The notes beneath the pieces were generated by a model that saw nothing but the letters and a program-made list of their open reading frames with translations, did no database searches and had not been told where the DNA came from. A stretch of DNA of 27,409 nucleotides from SIG440 sp045591035 (GTDB taxonomy: Bacteria; Bacillota; Clostridia; Monoglobales; Monoglobaceae): NCBI GenBank assembly GCA_045591035.1, contig JAZNSG010000035.1:1-27409 (forward strand), read 5' to 3'. This document shows, piece after piece, positions 7,987-15,960 of the stretch. The stretch's first letter is position 1; each line of letters opens with the position of its first letter. The position numbers and the translations under genes were made by a program.

Positions 7987-8478
7987 TTACAAGTATTTTT
8001 TCATATGGCTCAATGCATTTTTTTCAAGCCTAGATACCTGTGCTTGAGAAATTCCTATTTCACCTGCAATCTCCATTTGTGTTCTTCCAAGAAAAAACCG
8101 AAGTTCCAAAATGTTTTTCTCCCGGTCTGAAAGATGCTTCATAGCCTCTTTAACTGAGATTTCTTCAAGCCAGGATTCATCACTGTTTTTTTCGTCCTTA
8201 ACCTGGTCCATAACAAAAATAGCATCTCCACCATCGTGATATATAGGTTCGTGCAAGGAAACCGGGTCAACAATTGCATCTAAAGCTGCAGAAACCTCCT
8301 CACGTTTCATCCCTATAGCTTTGGAGATTTCCTCAATTGTGGGTTCTTTTGAATTTTCGTTTATCAACCTCTCCTTAGCAGACAAAGCCTTATATGCCGT
8401 GTCTCGCAAAGAACGACTCACTCTGATGGATGTATTGTCTCTTAAATATCTTCTTATTTCCCCGATTATCATCGGCAC
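7987..8478 (-). CDS. sigG: Sporulation sigma factor SigG, N-terminally truncated (regions 3 and 4 only)
   Basis: The 163 residues match the C-terminal part of the forespore sigma factor SigG closely: VPMIIGEIRRYLRDN, IRVSRSLRDTAYKAL, DPVSLHEPIYHDGGD, then the region 4 helix-turn-helix TQMEIAGEIGISQAQVSRLE. Normal SigG is about 255-260 residues; the first ~95, including region 2 (core binding and -10 recognition), are missing. Upstream, TTTTCCACA (codons for FST, as in the usual FSTYAVPM) is present, but then AAGGACA replaces the expected three bases for Tyr and shifts the frame. Before that the DMT gene ends. AAAGGA sits five bases before the GTG start, so the fragment could still be translated. 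It may be a decaying pseudogene or a reduced protein. Confidence 0.8.
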   Translation of the reverse strand: MPMIIGEIRRYLRDNTSIRVSRSLRDTAYKALSAKERLINENSKEPTIEEISKAIGMKREEVSAALDAIVDPVSLHEPIYHDGGDAIFVMDQVKDEKNSDESWLEEISVKEAMKHLSDREKNILELRFFLGRTQMEIAGEIGISQAQVSRLEKNALSHMKKYL

Positions 8479-8500
8479 TGCTGTCCTTTGTGGAAAAGCA

Positions 8501-9412
8501 CTATTTGTGCAGGTTTGCTCGCTTTTTCAACACAATCTGCGAAACAATTACTCCTGTAAAAATCAATGCACAGCCAAGATAACCTTGTTCACTCATATGT
8601 TCTTTAAGGATCCATACTCCACCTAACGCACCGAACATGGACTCAGTTGAGAGAATAATTGATGCATAAGTAGGGTCGGCAGTTTTCTGACCAATAATCT
8701 GGCAGGTATAGGCAACCCCCACCGACAAAATACCGCAGTAAAGTATGGGGATAATTGCCTTGCTGAGAAGTTCCAAAGAAACAGTCTCAAAAAGAAAAGC
8801 AACACAAAAACTCAATGCACCACAAAATAAAAACTGAGTTGCCGCAAATCGAAGAGAATAAATTCTGTCGACGAACTTATCAATAATTAAAATATGTATT
8901 GCCCAAAATACTGCATTAAAAAACAGGATTATGTCACCATAACTGAGTTGCCAGTTAACCGACCAATCCTCTTTTACAATACACAAAAAGAACATTCCCA
9001 AAACTGCCAGAAAAGCCCCAATCCATACATTCACCGTGGTTTTTTTGCCAAGGAAAATACCGAATATAGGAACCATTACAGTATAAAGGCCCGTCATAAA
9101 GCTGGTTTTTCCGGCGCTGCCGGTAATTTCAATACCCTTTTGTTGGAGTGCTGATGCAGTAAAAAGAGCAAGTCCCGCCAAAACACCGGCTAAAAGTGTA
9201 GTTTTCATTTTAGGTGCGTGTATGACTGATTCCTTCTCTTTTTTTTCAAAAAGCATTATTACGGGAAAAAGAGAAACTCCTCCCAAAATAAATCTCACAC
9301 CATTGAAGGTAAACGCGTCTACAAATTCCGCTCCCATTCTCTGTGCCACAAAGGCAAAGCCCCAAATCATAGCAGTCATCAAAAGCAATCCTAAGGATTT
9401 TATCTTGGTCAT
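8501..9412 (-). CDS. EamA/DMT-superfamily transporter
   Basis: This 303-residue integral membrane protein has about ten hydrophobic segments arranged as two EamA repeats (about residues 5-140 and 155-295). The start LGLLLMTAMIWGFAFVAQR is typical of drug/metabolite exporters, and the second repeat contains the usual TESMFGALGGVWILKE pattern near its end. Members export amino acids, nucleosides or toxic compounds; the substrate here is unknown. The start at 9412 has GAGGTAG upstream and a good sigma-A promoter. Its stop codon lies only about 20 bases before the truncated sigG frame, which suggests a rearrangement or deletion at that junction. Confidence 0.92.
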   Translation of the reverse strand: MTKIKSLGLLLMTAMIWGFAFVAQRMGAEFVDAFTFNGVRFILGGVSLFPVIMLFEKKEKESVIHAPKMKTTLLAGVLAGLALFTASALQQKGIEITGSAGKTSFMTGLYTVMVPIFGIFLGKKTTVNVWIGAFLAVLGMFFLCIVKEDWSVNWQLSYGDIILFFNAVFWAIHILIIDKFVDRIYSLRFAATQFLFCGALSFCVAFLFETVSLELLSKAIIPILYCGILSVGVAYTCQIIGQKTADPTYASIILSTESMFGALGGVWILKEHMSEQGYLGCALIFTGVIVSQIVLKKRANLHK

Positions 9413-9461
9413 AACAATCTACCTCATTACAATAAAATCAATTTATCATATTCCAAGTAGG

Positions 9462-9490
9462 TTTATAACATTAAAACAAATATTTGTCAA
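9462..9490 (-). promoter_or_regulatory. Sigma-A promoter of the DMT transporter gene
   Basis: On the minus strand, TTGACA (9490-9485), a 17-base spacer and TATAAA (9467-9462). It is divergent from the ygiQ promoter. Confidence 0.75.
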
Positions 9491-9544
9491 TGATTTTGCT
9501 TAATTTACAATAGACAAAAATGAAATTTTTCGTGCAAAAAAAGG

Positions 9545-9573
9545 TTGAAAAAAAATGGTTTATATGTTAAAAT
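9545..9573 (+). promoter_or_regulatory. Sigma-A promoter of the ygiQ-folD-radA gene run
   Basis: TTGAAA (9545-9550), a 17-base spacer and TAAAAT (9568-9573). The start codon follows 36 bases later, with AGGAAGG before it. Confidence 0.75.
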
Positions 9574-9608
9574 ATCTATATATAAAAAGCAATTAGGAAG
9601 GTTTCCGT

Positions 9609-11537
9609 ATGTTTCTTCCCATCTCAATGGATGATATGAAAAAACAGAATATTGACCGTCTTGACTTTGTGTTTGTTATCGGCGATGCATATATCGACCA
9701 TTCAAGCTTTGGTCCGGCAATTATTTCACGTATACTTGAGGCTGAGGGGTTTTCTGTTGGCATAATAGCTCAACCCGATTGGCATAATTGCGAAGATTTC
9801 AAGCGTCTTGGTGAGCCTCGTCTTGGATTTCTGGTTTCTGCAGGGAATCTTGATTCCATGGTCTGTCACTATACTGTTGCTAAAAAGATCCGTTCACGGG
9901 ATATGTATTCTCCCGGCGGAAAATGTGGAAATCGCCCCGACCGTGCAACAATTGTGTACTGCAACCGAATTCGCGAAGCCTATGGTAAAAAAATTCCCGT
10001 TATAATAGGGGGAATTGAAGCCAGTCTTCGCAGATTTGCCCATTATGACTATTGGTCAGATAAGGTGCGTCGAAGCATACTTATCGACAGTGGTGCAAAT
10101 TTACTGATATATGGCATGGGCGAACACCAAATTATCGAAATTGCAAACTTACTTAATATGGGTGTTCCCGTTTCTGATATAAAAAGCATTCCCGGAACTG
10201 TTTATACAGAAAATACAGATGGCATATTGCCTGAAAACTCTGTCATTGTTCCATCTTTTGATGAGGTTTCAACCAACAAAAAATTATATGCAAAAGCGAC
10301 TATGCTCCAGCATCTTGAACAAGACGCGGTGCGTGGCAAACCCGTTGTTCAGCTTGACAACAGCAAAAAATACATTGTTCAGCTTCCTCCGTCACCTCCG
10401 CTCTCAACAGAAGAACTCGATATGGTTTATGAACTGCCCTATGAAGGCACTTATCATCCTTCATACGAACATCTTGGCGGAGTTCCTGCCATCGAAGAAG
10501 TTGAGTTCAGCATCACCTCATCACGTGGGTGTTTCGGTTCATGCAACTTTTGCACGTTGGCATTTCACCAGGGCAGAACAGTAACATCCCGAAGCCACGC
10601 TTCAATTCTTCGCGAGGCAAAAAAGCTCACCGAAAAGCCGAATTTCAAAGGATATATCCACGACGTAGGCGGCCCAACAGCGAATTTTCGTGCACCGTCT
10701 TGCGAAAAGCAAATTAAATTCGGGGTGTGCAAGGACAAGCAGTGTCTTTATCCCGCGCCATGCAAAAACCTCAACGTTTCCCACAGTGACTACCTTGAAC
10801 TGCTGAAAAAAATCCGGACATTACCGAAAATCAAAAAGGTGTTTATCCGCTCCGGTATACGATTTGACTATCTTCTGGCAGACAAAGACGAAAGCTTTTT
10901 CAAAGAGCTTTGTCTCCATCACATAAGCGGACAGCTTCGGGTTGCTCCTGAGCATGTTTCGGATAATGTTCTCAAATATATGGGCAAACCAAATTCATCT
11001 GTTTATGAACGCTTTGTCCGGAAATTTGAAAAAATAAATAATGACCTGAAAAAAGAACAATACGTTGTGCCCTATCTTATGTCTTCTCATCCGGGAAGCA
11101 CTTTAAAGGATGCGGTAAAACTTGCCCAGTATCTTAATTCTCACAAAATAAACCCTGAGCAAGTGCAGGATTTTTATCCGACTCCGGGTAGTATTTCAAC
11201 CTGCATGTATTATACCGGTCTTGACCCAAGAACAATGGAATCCTTATATGTTCCATCCGACAACAAGGAAAAACAAATGCAACGGGCACTCTTGCAATTT
11301 AAATTACCTGAAAACTATGACCTGGTGCTGTCTGCACTCAGGTTGGCAAAGCGTCTTGACCTTGTAGGCTTTGGTCCGGATTGCCTTATAAAACCATATA
11401 AAGGAGATAACAAAAATGGCAGAAATACTCAGCGGAAAAGTAGTATCCGCAAGAATAAAGGAAAATTTGAAAGCCGAAGTGGAAAATCTGAAAACAAAGG
11501 GAATAAACCCCGGTCTGGCTGTAATTATAGTCGGTGA
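9609..11537 (+). CDS. YgiQ-family radical SAM protein
   Basis: This is a 642-residue member of the YgiQ (UPF0313) radical SAM family. The N-terminal part (about 15-300) is a B12-binding-like Rossmann region, with FVFVIGDAYIDH and VPVIIGGIEASLRRFAHYDYW-type motifs. The [4Fe-4S]-binding RGCFGSCNFC (Cys 308, 312, 315) opens the radical SAM barrel, and LYPAPCKNLNVSHSDYL and RIRSG-type strands follow. The reaction of YgiQ proteins is not established. The last 41 residues, a Lys/Arg/Asn/Ser-rich tail, are encoded in a frame overlapping the first 122 bases of folD. Tails of this basic, low-complexity kind are known in the family, so the overlap looks genuine. The start at 9609 is supported by AGGAAGG. 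Confidence 0.95.
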   Translation: MFLPISMDDMKKQNIDRLDFVFVIGDAYIDHSSFGPAIISRILEAEGFSVGIIAQPDWHNCEDFKRLGEPRLGFLVSAGNLDSMVCHYTVAKKIRSRDMYSPGGKCGNRPDRATIVYCNRIREAYGKKIPVIIGGIEASLRRFAHYDYWSDKVRRSILIDSGANLLIYGMGEHQIIEIANLLNMGVPVSDIKSIPGTVYTENTDGILPENSVIVPSFDEVSTNKKLYAKATMLQHLEQDAVRGKPVVQLDNSKKYIVQLPPSPPLSTEELDMVYELPYEGTYHPSYEHLGGVPAIEEVEFSITSSRGCFGSCNFCTLAFHQGRTVTSRSHASILREAKKLTEKPNFKGYIHDVGGPTANFRAPSCEKQIKFGVCKDKQCLYPAPCKNLNVSHSDYLELLKKIRTLPKIKKVFIRSGIRFDYLLADKDESFFKELCLHHISGQLRVAPEHVSDNVLKYMGKPNSSVYERFVRKFEKINNDLKKEQYVVPYLMSSHPGSTLKDAVKLAQYLNSHKINPEQVQDFYPTPGSISTCMYYTGLDPRTMESLYVPSDNKEKQMQRALLQFKLPENYDLVLSALRLAKRLDLVGFGPDCLIKPYKGDNKNGRNTQRKSSIRKNKGKFESRSGKSENKGNKPRSGCNYSR

Positions 11538-12264
11538 AGACCCTGCATCTAAGGTTTATGTCGGCAGAAAAGAAGCTATGTGCACTGAACTCGGAATGCA
11601 TTCCGAAAAGTATGCTCTCCCTGAAGAGACAACTCAGGAAGAACTTGTTTCTTTGGTTGAAAAGCTCAATGCAGACAAAAAAATTCATGGTATATTGGTT
11701 CAGCTTCCTCTTCCCAAACATCTGGATGAAAAAGCAGTCATAAACACCATATCACCCGAAAAAGACGTAGATGCTTTTCATCCCGTTAATGTAGGTAAAA
11801 TTATGATTGGCGACTATGATTTTGTACCCTGTACCCCTGCCGGTATTATGGAATTAATTGCAGAAAGCGGAGTTGAGGTTGAGGGCAAACAATGTGTGGT
11901 AGTAGGCAGAAGCAACATTGTAGGAAAACCTATGAGTATGCTTCTTCTCCACAAAAACGGAACTGTCACAACCTGTCATTCACGCACGAAAAACATTGCT
12001 GAAATCACTAAGACCGCAGATATTTTGGTCGCTGCTGTTGGTCGTGCCAATTTTATAACAGCAGATATGGTAAAACCCGGGGCAGTTGTAATTGATGTGG
12101 GAATGAACCGTCTGGAAGATGGCAAACTTGTTGGTGACGTTGATTTTGAAAACGTTGAGAAAATTGCCGGAGCTATAACTCCCGTACCGGGCGGTGTTGG
12201 TCCTATGACCATTGCTATGCTTATGAAAAACACACTTACAGCCGCTAAAAATTCTGAAAAATAA
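11416..12264 (+). CDS. folD: Bifunctional methylenetetrahydrofolate dehydrogenase/cyclohydrolase
   Basis: FolD interconverts 5,10-methylene-, methenyl- and 10-formyl-tetrahydrofolate in one-carbon metabolism. The 282 residues are full length. KVYVGRKEAMCTELGM carries the catalytic Tyr and Lys, followed by LVQLPLPKH, the signature KDVDAFHPVN, PCTPAGIMEL, the NADP-binding VVVGRSNIVGKPMSMLL and the C-terminal ITPVPGGVGPMTIAML. The KDVDAFH motif has Ala where E. coli has Gly. The start has a near-ideal AAAGGAGAT eight bases upstream, which lies inside ygiQ; the two genes overlap by 122 bases in different frames. Co-transcription with ygiQ and radA is likely. Confidence 0.98.
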   Translation: MAEILSGKVVSARIKENLKAEVENLKTKGINPGLAVIIVGEDPASKVYVGRKEAMCTELGMHSEKYALPEETTQEELVSLVEKLNADKKIHGILVQLPLPKHLDEKAVINTISPEKDVDAFHPVNVGKIMIGDYDFVPCTPAGIMELIAESGVEVEGKQCVVVGRSNIVGKPMSMLLLHKNGTVTTCHSRTKNIAEITKTADILVAAVGRANFITADMVKPGAVVIDVGMNRLEDGKLVGDVDFENVEKIAGAITPVPGGVGPMTIAMLMKNTLTAAKNSEK

Positions 12265-12292
12265 CTGTTGCTTTTTTGCGAGGTAATTTGAG

Positions 12293-13672
12293 ATGAAGCT
12301 TAAAACTGTATACATATGTTCCGAGTGCGGAGCGAAGTATCCAAAATGGATGGGGAAGTGTACCGCATGCAGCTCATGGAATACAATAATCGAAGAAGTT
12401 ATCAATGAAGCTTCTTCTCCTTCTTCTAAAGTTTCGGTTATGTCTACCCCGTCAATTTCGGGTGGAGTTTCTCAGCCTAAAACAATAACTGAAATTCAAA
12501 CCGATGACGAAGAACGCTCCCTTACGGGACTTTCTGAACTGGACCGGGTTCTTGGAGGCGGTCTGGTTAAGGGTTCACTTGTCCTTGTTGGTGGCGATCC
12601 CGGAATTGGAAAATCCACTCTTCTTTTGCAAATTTGTGAACACCTGGGAAAAACCAAGAAAATCCTTTACGTTTCAGGTGAAGAATCTCAACGGCAAATT
12701 AAGCTTCGTGCAAATCGTTTAGGCATAACAACCAACAATCTTAAAATCTACTCCGAAACCAATATGAGCAACATAATAGAATGTACATTCCGGGAAAAGC
12801 CCGACATACTCATTGTGGACTCGGTTCAAACAATGTATAATCCTGAAATTCAATCTACACCGGGAAATGTGGCACAAATCAAAGATACCGCATCCGTGCT
12901 GATGAAGATAGCAAAAGAAAACTCTATTTCTGTTTTTCTTGTTGGCCACGTAACAAAAGAGGGCGCATTAGCAGGTCCCAAAATTTTGGAGCATATAGTT
13001 GACACTGTGCTCTATTTCGAAGGCGACAGACACCAATCATTCAGGATTTTAAGAGCTGTTAAAAACCGTTTTGGCTCAACAAACGAAATTGGAGTTTTTG
13101 AAATGAACGGACAAGGTCTTGAAGAAATTCCAAATCCATCTTTGGCAATGCTCTCAGGCAGACCTGAAAACATCCCGGGCTCTTGTATTATTTGCACCAT
13201 GGAGGGTACTCGTCCGGTTCTTGCTGAGGTTCAGGCGCTCGTTTCTCCTACCTCCTTCGGCAATCCAAGACGAATGGCAAGTGGTCCTGATATCGGACGT
13301 GCACTTATGCTGATGGCAGTTCTTGAAAAACGTGGTGGTCTAAGGTTATCTGCCTTTGATGCGTATATCAACATAGTCGGGGGACTGAGAATAACCGAAC
13401 CGGCAGCAGACTTGGGTCTTGCTTTAGCTACCGCATCAAGCTTTTACGGCACTGCAATCGAACATGACCTTGTGGCTATTGGCGAAGTCGGTCTTACAGG
13501 TGAACTCAGAAATGTTAGCTTTCTTGAAGCAAGGATATCCGAATGTGAAAAGCTGGGCTTTAAAAAATGTATTATTCCTGCCTCGGGTGCAAAGAAACTG
13601 AGAAAATTTGAAAACATTGAAATTTGTCCTTTTTCTGATATAAAAGCAGTTATAGAAAATTTTTGTAAATAA
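12293..13672 (+). CDS. radA: DNA repair protein RadA
   Basis: RadA (Sms) is a RecA-like DnaB-type helicase that promotes branch migration during recombination. The 459 residues are full length. A four-cysteine zinc finger (Cys 9, 12, 23, 26) opens the protein, then comes the Walker A GGDPGIGKSTLLL at about 100, Walker B ILIVDSVQT, and the RadA-specific AVKNRFGSTNEIGVFEM. The C-terminal Lon-protease-like domain has NIVGGLRITEPAADLGLALA. The gene follows folD after 28 bases with GAGG nine bases before ATG. In Clostridia radA is commonly next to disA or a CarD gene; here a CarD gene follows and disA is absent. Confidence 0.98.
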   Translation: MKLKTVYICSECGAKYPKWMGKCTACSSWNTIIEEVINEASSPSSKVSVMSTPSISGGVSQPKTITEIQTDDEERSLTGLSELDRVLGGGLVKGSLVLVGGDPGIGKSTLLLQICEHLGKTKKILYVSGEESQRQIKLRANRLGITTNNLKIYSETNMSNIIECTFREKPDILIVDSVQTMYNPEIQSTPGNVAQIKDTASVLMKIAKENSISVFLVGHVTKEGALAGPKILEHIVDTVLYFEGDRHQSFRILRAVKNRFGSTNEIGVFEMNGQGLEEIPNPSLAMLSGRPENIPGSCIICTMEGTRPVLAEVQALVSPTSFGNPRRMASGPDIGRALMLMAVLEKRGGLRLSAFDAYINIVGGLRITEPAADLGLALATASSFYGTAIEHDLVAIGEVGLTGELRNVSFLEARISECEKLGFKKCIIPASGAKKLRKFENIEICPFSDIKAVIENFCK

Positions 13673-13738
13673 ATCATCTTTATATTAAATAAATATATTA
13701 TAAATCTAAAACATATATGTTTGAAGGGAAGTATTGAC

Positions 13739-14209
13739 GTGTTTGACATAGGCGACAGAATAGTATATCCAATGCATGGTGCAGGTATAATTGTTGATAT
13801 TGAAGAAAAAAAGATTTTAGGTGAGATACACCGGTATTATGTTGTGCAGATTTCGGTGAGCAACATGAAAGTTATGCTTCCTGTTGACAATACAGAATGC
13901 ATTGGTATCCGGAAAATTGTTTCCCCGGATGCAGCGGATAAAGCTATCCGATATTTCTTGGATTGCTGTGAAGACTGTAACGACAACTGGAATCAAAGAT
14001 ACCGGGAAAATATCGACAAGTTGAAAAGTGGAGACCTCTTGGAGGTTGCCACGGTTACAAAAACCCTTATACTCCGTGATAAAAAGAAATCCCTTTCAAA
14101 TGCCGAGCGAAAAATGCTTTCCAATGCAAAGAACATCTTTATTTCTGAATTAGTTTTGGCAAAAGAAAAATCCTATGACGAAATAGAATCCCTTATTGCG
14201 GTAGATTAA
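13739..14209 (+). CDS. CarD-family RNA polymerase-binding transcription factor
   Basis: This 156-residue CarD/CdnL-type protein opens with the RNA polymerase-interacting Tudor-like module: FDIGDRIVYPMHGAGIIVDI and MLPVDNTECIGIRKIVS (about residues 1-60). A helical C-terminal domain that contacts promoter DNA follows (about 70-156), with the usual LLEVATVTKTLILRDKKKSL and LSNAERKMLSNAKNIFISE. Such proteins stabilise open complexes at many promoters. The start is placed at GTG 13739, because AAGGGAAG lies seven bases before it and the product then begins with the family's canonical MFxIGD. An upstream in-frame TTG (13721) would overlap that site. ispD follows after 13 bases. Confidence 0.93.
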   Translation: MFDIGDRIVYPMHGAGIIVDIEEKKILGEIHRYYVVQISVSNMKVMLPVDNTECIGIRKIVSPDAADKAIRYFLDCCEDCNDNWNQRYRENIDKLKSGDLLEVATVTKTLILRDKKKSLSNAERKMLSNAKNIFISELVLAKEKSYDEIESLIAVD

Positions 14210-14222
14210 TCGGAGGCCTGAT

Positions 14223-14933
14223 ATGTTTTCAAAAACTTCAAAAATATCTGCTTCAGCTGTCATAGTTGCAGCCGGTAGCAGCAGACGTATGGGAGAATCC
14301 GTAAACAAACAATTTCTTTTTATTGACGATATTCCCGTTCTTGCCCATACTTTACTTAAGTTCAGCAAAGCTAAGCTTGTTGACGAGATTATTGTGATTA
14401 CGAAAGCAGATAGTATTCTGCTGGTTCAAGACCTGATTAAAGAATTTGGCATAAAAAAAGTTAAAGAAATCATGCCCGGTGGTGAAACCCGCCAGGACTC
14501 TGTTTGCTTGGGACTTGAACGCGTCCCCCACGACAAACTTGTTGCGATTCACGATGGTGCAAGGCCTTTTGTTTCTTCAGAAAAAATAGATGAATTGATT
14601 GAAGCTGCACAAAGATTAGGAGCGGTTGTGCCCGGTATCATTCCTAAAGATACCGTTAAAGCTGTTTCAGAAGATTATAATGTAACTGAAACCCCTGACC
14701 GAAATACGCTTCGGCTCATACAAACACCACAAATTTTTAAGGCGGCTGCCCTTAAACTTGCCTATGCTCACGCATACGAAACGGGCTTTATTGGCACTGA
14801 CGACTCCTCTGTTGCCGAAAATGCCGGAATGACTGTTCACATTATTGATGGCGAGTATACTAATATAAAGGTAACAACTCCTGAAGATTTGTATACCGCT
14901 AACGGAATTTATGAATATTTGAAAAATAACTGA
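14223..14933 (+). CDS. ispD: 2-C-methyl-D-erythritol 4-phosphate cytidylyltransferase
   Basis: IspD transfers CMP from CTP to MEP, the third step of the non-mevalonate isoprenoid pathway. The 236 residues are full length. The CTP-binding glycine-rich loop is VIVAAGSSRRMGESVNKQF, and the other motifs are GGETRQDSVCLGLE, VAIHDGARPFVS, GIIPKDTVKAV, LRLIQTPQIFK and the C-terminal GTDDSSVAENAG with IKVTTPEDL. GGAGG lies seven bases before the ATG. ispF follows 15 bases later, an order widespread in Firmicutes. Confidence 0.97.
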   Translation: MFSKTSKISASAVIVAAGSSRRMGESVNKQFLFIDDIPVLAHTLLKFSKAKLVDEIIVITKADSILLVQDLIKEFGIKKVKEIMPGGETRQDSVCLGLERVPHDKLVAIHDGARPFVSSEKIDELIEAAQRLGAVVPGIIPKDTVKAVSEDYNVTETPDRNTLRLIQTPQIFKAAALKLAYAHAYETGFIGTDDSSVAENAGMTVHIIDGEYTNIKVTTPEDLYTANGIYEYLKNN

Positions 14934-14948
14934 TAAAGGATTGATATT

Positions 14949-15419
14949 ATGCGTATAGGATTTGGATATGATGTCCATGCTCTTGTTAAAGACAGAAAGT
15001 TAATTTTGGGTGGCATTGAAATACCGCACACTCATGGACTTCTTGGTCATTCGGATGCAGATGTACTTCTTCATTCAATATCTGATTCTCTTTTGGGTGC
15101 TGCTGCCCTTGGAGATATCGGCAGACATTTCCCAGACTCTGACCCAAAATACAAAAACGCAAACAGTCTTCTTCTTCTCAAAGAGGTTGGTCGTCTTTTA
15201 AAAGGAAAAGGCTTTAACATAGGCAACATTGACGCAACTGTTATTGCACAAGCTCCTAAAATCTCTCCCTATATAGAACAAATGCGCGAAAAAATTAGCG
15301 AAGCTTTGGATTTAGACCTTTCTTCCATTAGTATAAAAGCAACAACAACCGAGCATTTAGGTTTTGAAGGACGCAAAGAAGGCATTTCTGCCGCATCTGT
15401 TTCTCTGATTTATGAATAA
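14949..15419 (+). CDS. ispF: 2-C-methyl-D-erythritol 2,4-cyclodiphosphate synthase
   Basis: IspF cyclises CDP-ME 2-phosphate to MEcPP with release of CMP. The 156 residues match the family length. The metal ligands appear in GYDVHAL (Asp 8, His 10) and the HSDADVLLHSISDSLLG block; GDIGRHFPDSD and the C-terminal KATTTEHLGFEGRKEGISA are canonical. It acts as a trimer. It ends the ygiQ-ispF run; no convincing terminator follows before the groESL promoter, and the 120 bases after its stop (15420-15540) hold nothing I can identify. Confidence 0.97.
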   Translation: MRIGFGYDVHALVKDRKLILGGIEIPHTHGLLGHSDADVLLHSISDSLLGAAALGDIGRHFPDSDPKYKNANSLLLLKEVGRLLKGKGFNIGNIDATVIAQAPKISPYIEQMREKISEALDLDLSSISIKATTTEHLGFEGRKEGISAASVSLIYE

Positions 15420-15542
15420 TTTTAAAGCTTCAAAATAAAGGCTTACGGCATCTCAAAGGTAAAAATAACCGTTTTTAAGAGTATTTGTAAGATATAGCTG
15501 GAATAAGTAGCCATAATCGACTATAATTACATATAATTAGGT

Positions 15543-15571
15543 TTGATTTGTGGCATTTTATTTTGTATTAT
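15543..15571 (+). promoter_or_regulatory. Sigma-A promoter of groES-groEL
   Basis: TTGATT (15543-15548), a 17-base spacer and TATTAT (15566-15571). The expected start point falls at the CIRCE element. Confidence 0.75.
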
Positions 15572-15579
15572 ATACAATG

Positions 15580-15606
15580 TTAGCACTCAACCAAGCAGAG
15601 TGCTAA
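15580..15606. promoter_or_regulatory. CIRCE operator (HrcA binding site)
   Basis: TTAGCACTC, nine bases, then GAGTGCTAA: a perfect match to the CIRCE consensus. It sits at the transcription start, 43 bases before groES, so HrcA repression of the chaperonin operon is expected. hrcA itself is not in this window. Confidence 0.97.
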
Positions 15607-15648
15607 CACAACATTTAAACACTATTTATCTTTAAGGAGGAATTAAAT

Positions 15649-15936
15649 ATGAACATTAAACCATTGGCAGACAGAGTTGTTATAAAAATGGTAGAAGCTG
15701 AGGAAACCACAAAAAGCGGTATTATTTTGACTGGTGCAGCTAAAGAAAAACCTGAAGTTGCTGAGGTTGTAGCTGTTGGTCCCGGCGGAATTGTTGACGG
15801 AAAAGAAGTTGTTATGGAGCTCAAGGTTGGCGACAAGGTTCTTATGAGCAAATATGCAGGAACAGAAGTTAAGCTTGACGGCCAGGAATACACCATCCTT
15901 CGTCAGAGCGATATTTTAGCTAAAATCGAAGGTTAA
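15649..15936 (+). CDS. groES: Co-chaperonin GroES
   Basis: GroES caps the GroEL folding chamber. The 95 residues are full length. They open with the family start MNIKPLADRVVIKMVEAEE, followed by the mobile loop TTKSGIILTGAAKEKP that binds GroEL, then EVVAVGPGG and GDKVLMSKYAGTEVKLDG. AAGGAGG lies nine bases before the ATG. groEL follows after 24 bases; both are under the CIRCE element. Confidence 0.98.
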   Translation: MNIKPLADRVVIKMVEAEETTKSGIILTGAAKEKPEVAEVVAVGPGGIVDGKEVVMELKVGDKVLMSKYAGTEVKLDGQEYTILRQSDILAKIEG

Positions 15937-15960
15937 TATTAATTCAGGAGGTCAAAAATT

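Noticed and set aside
15420..15540. Possible small gene or RNA between ispF and the groESL promoter
   Set aside because: No start with a ribosome site, no strong hairpin and no recognisable motif was found.
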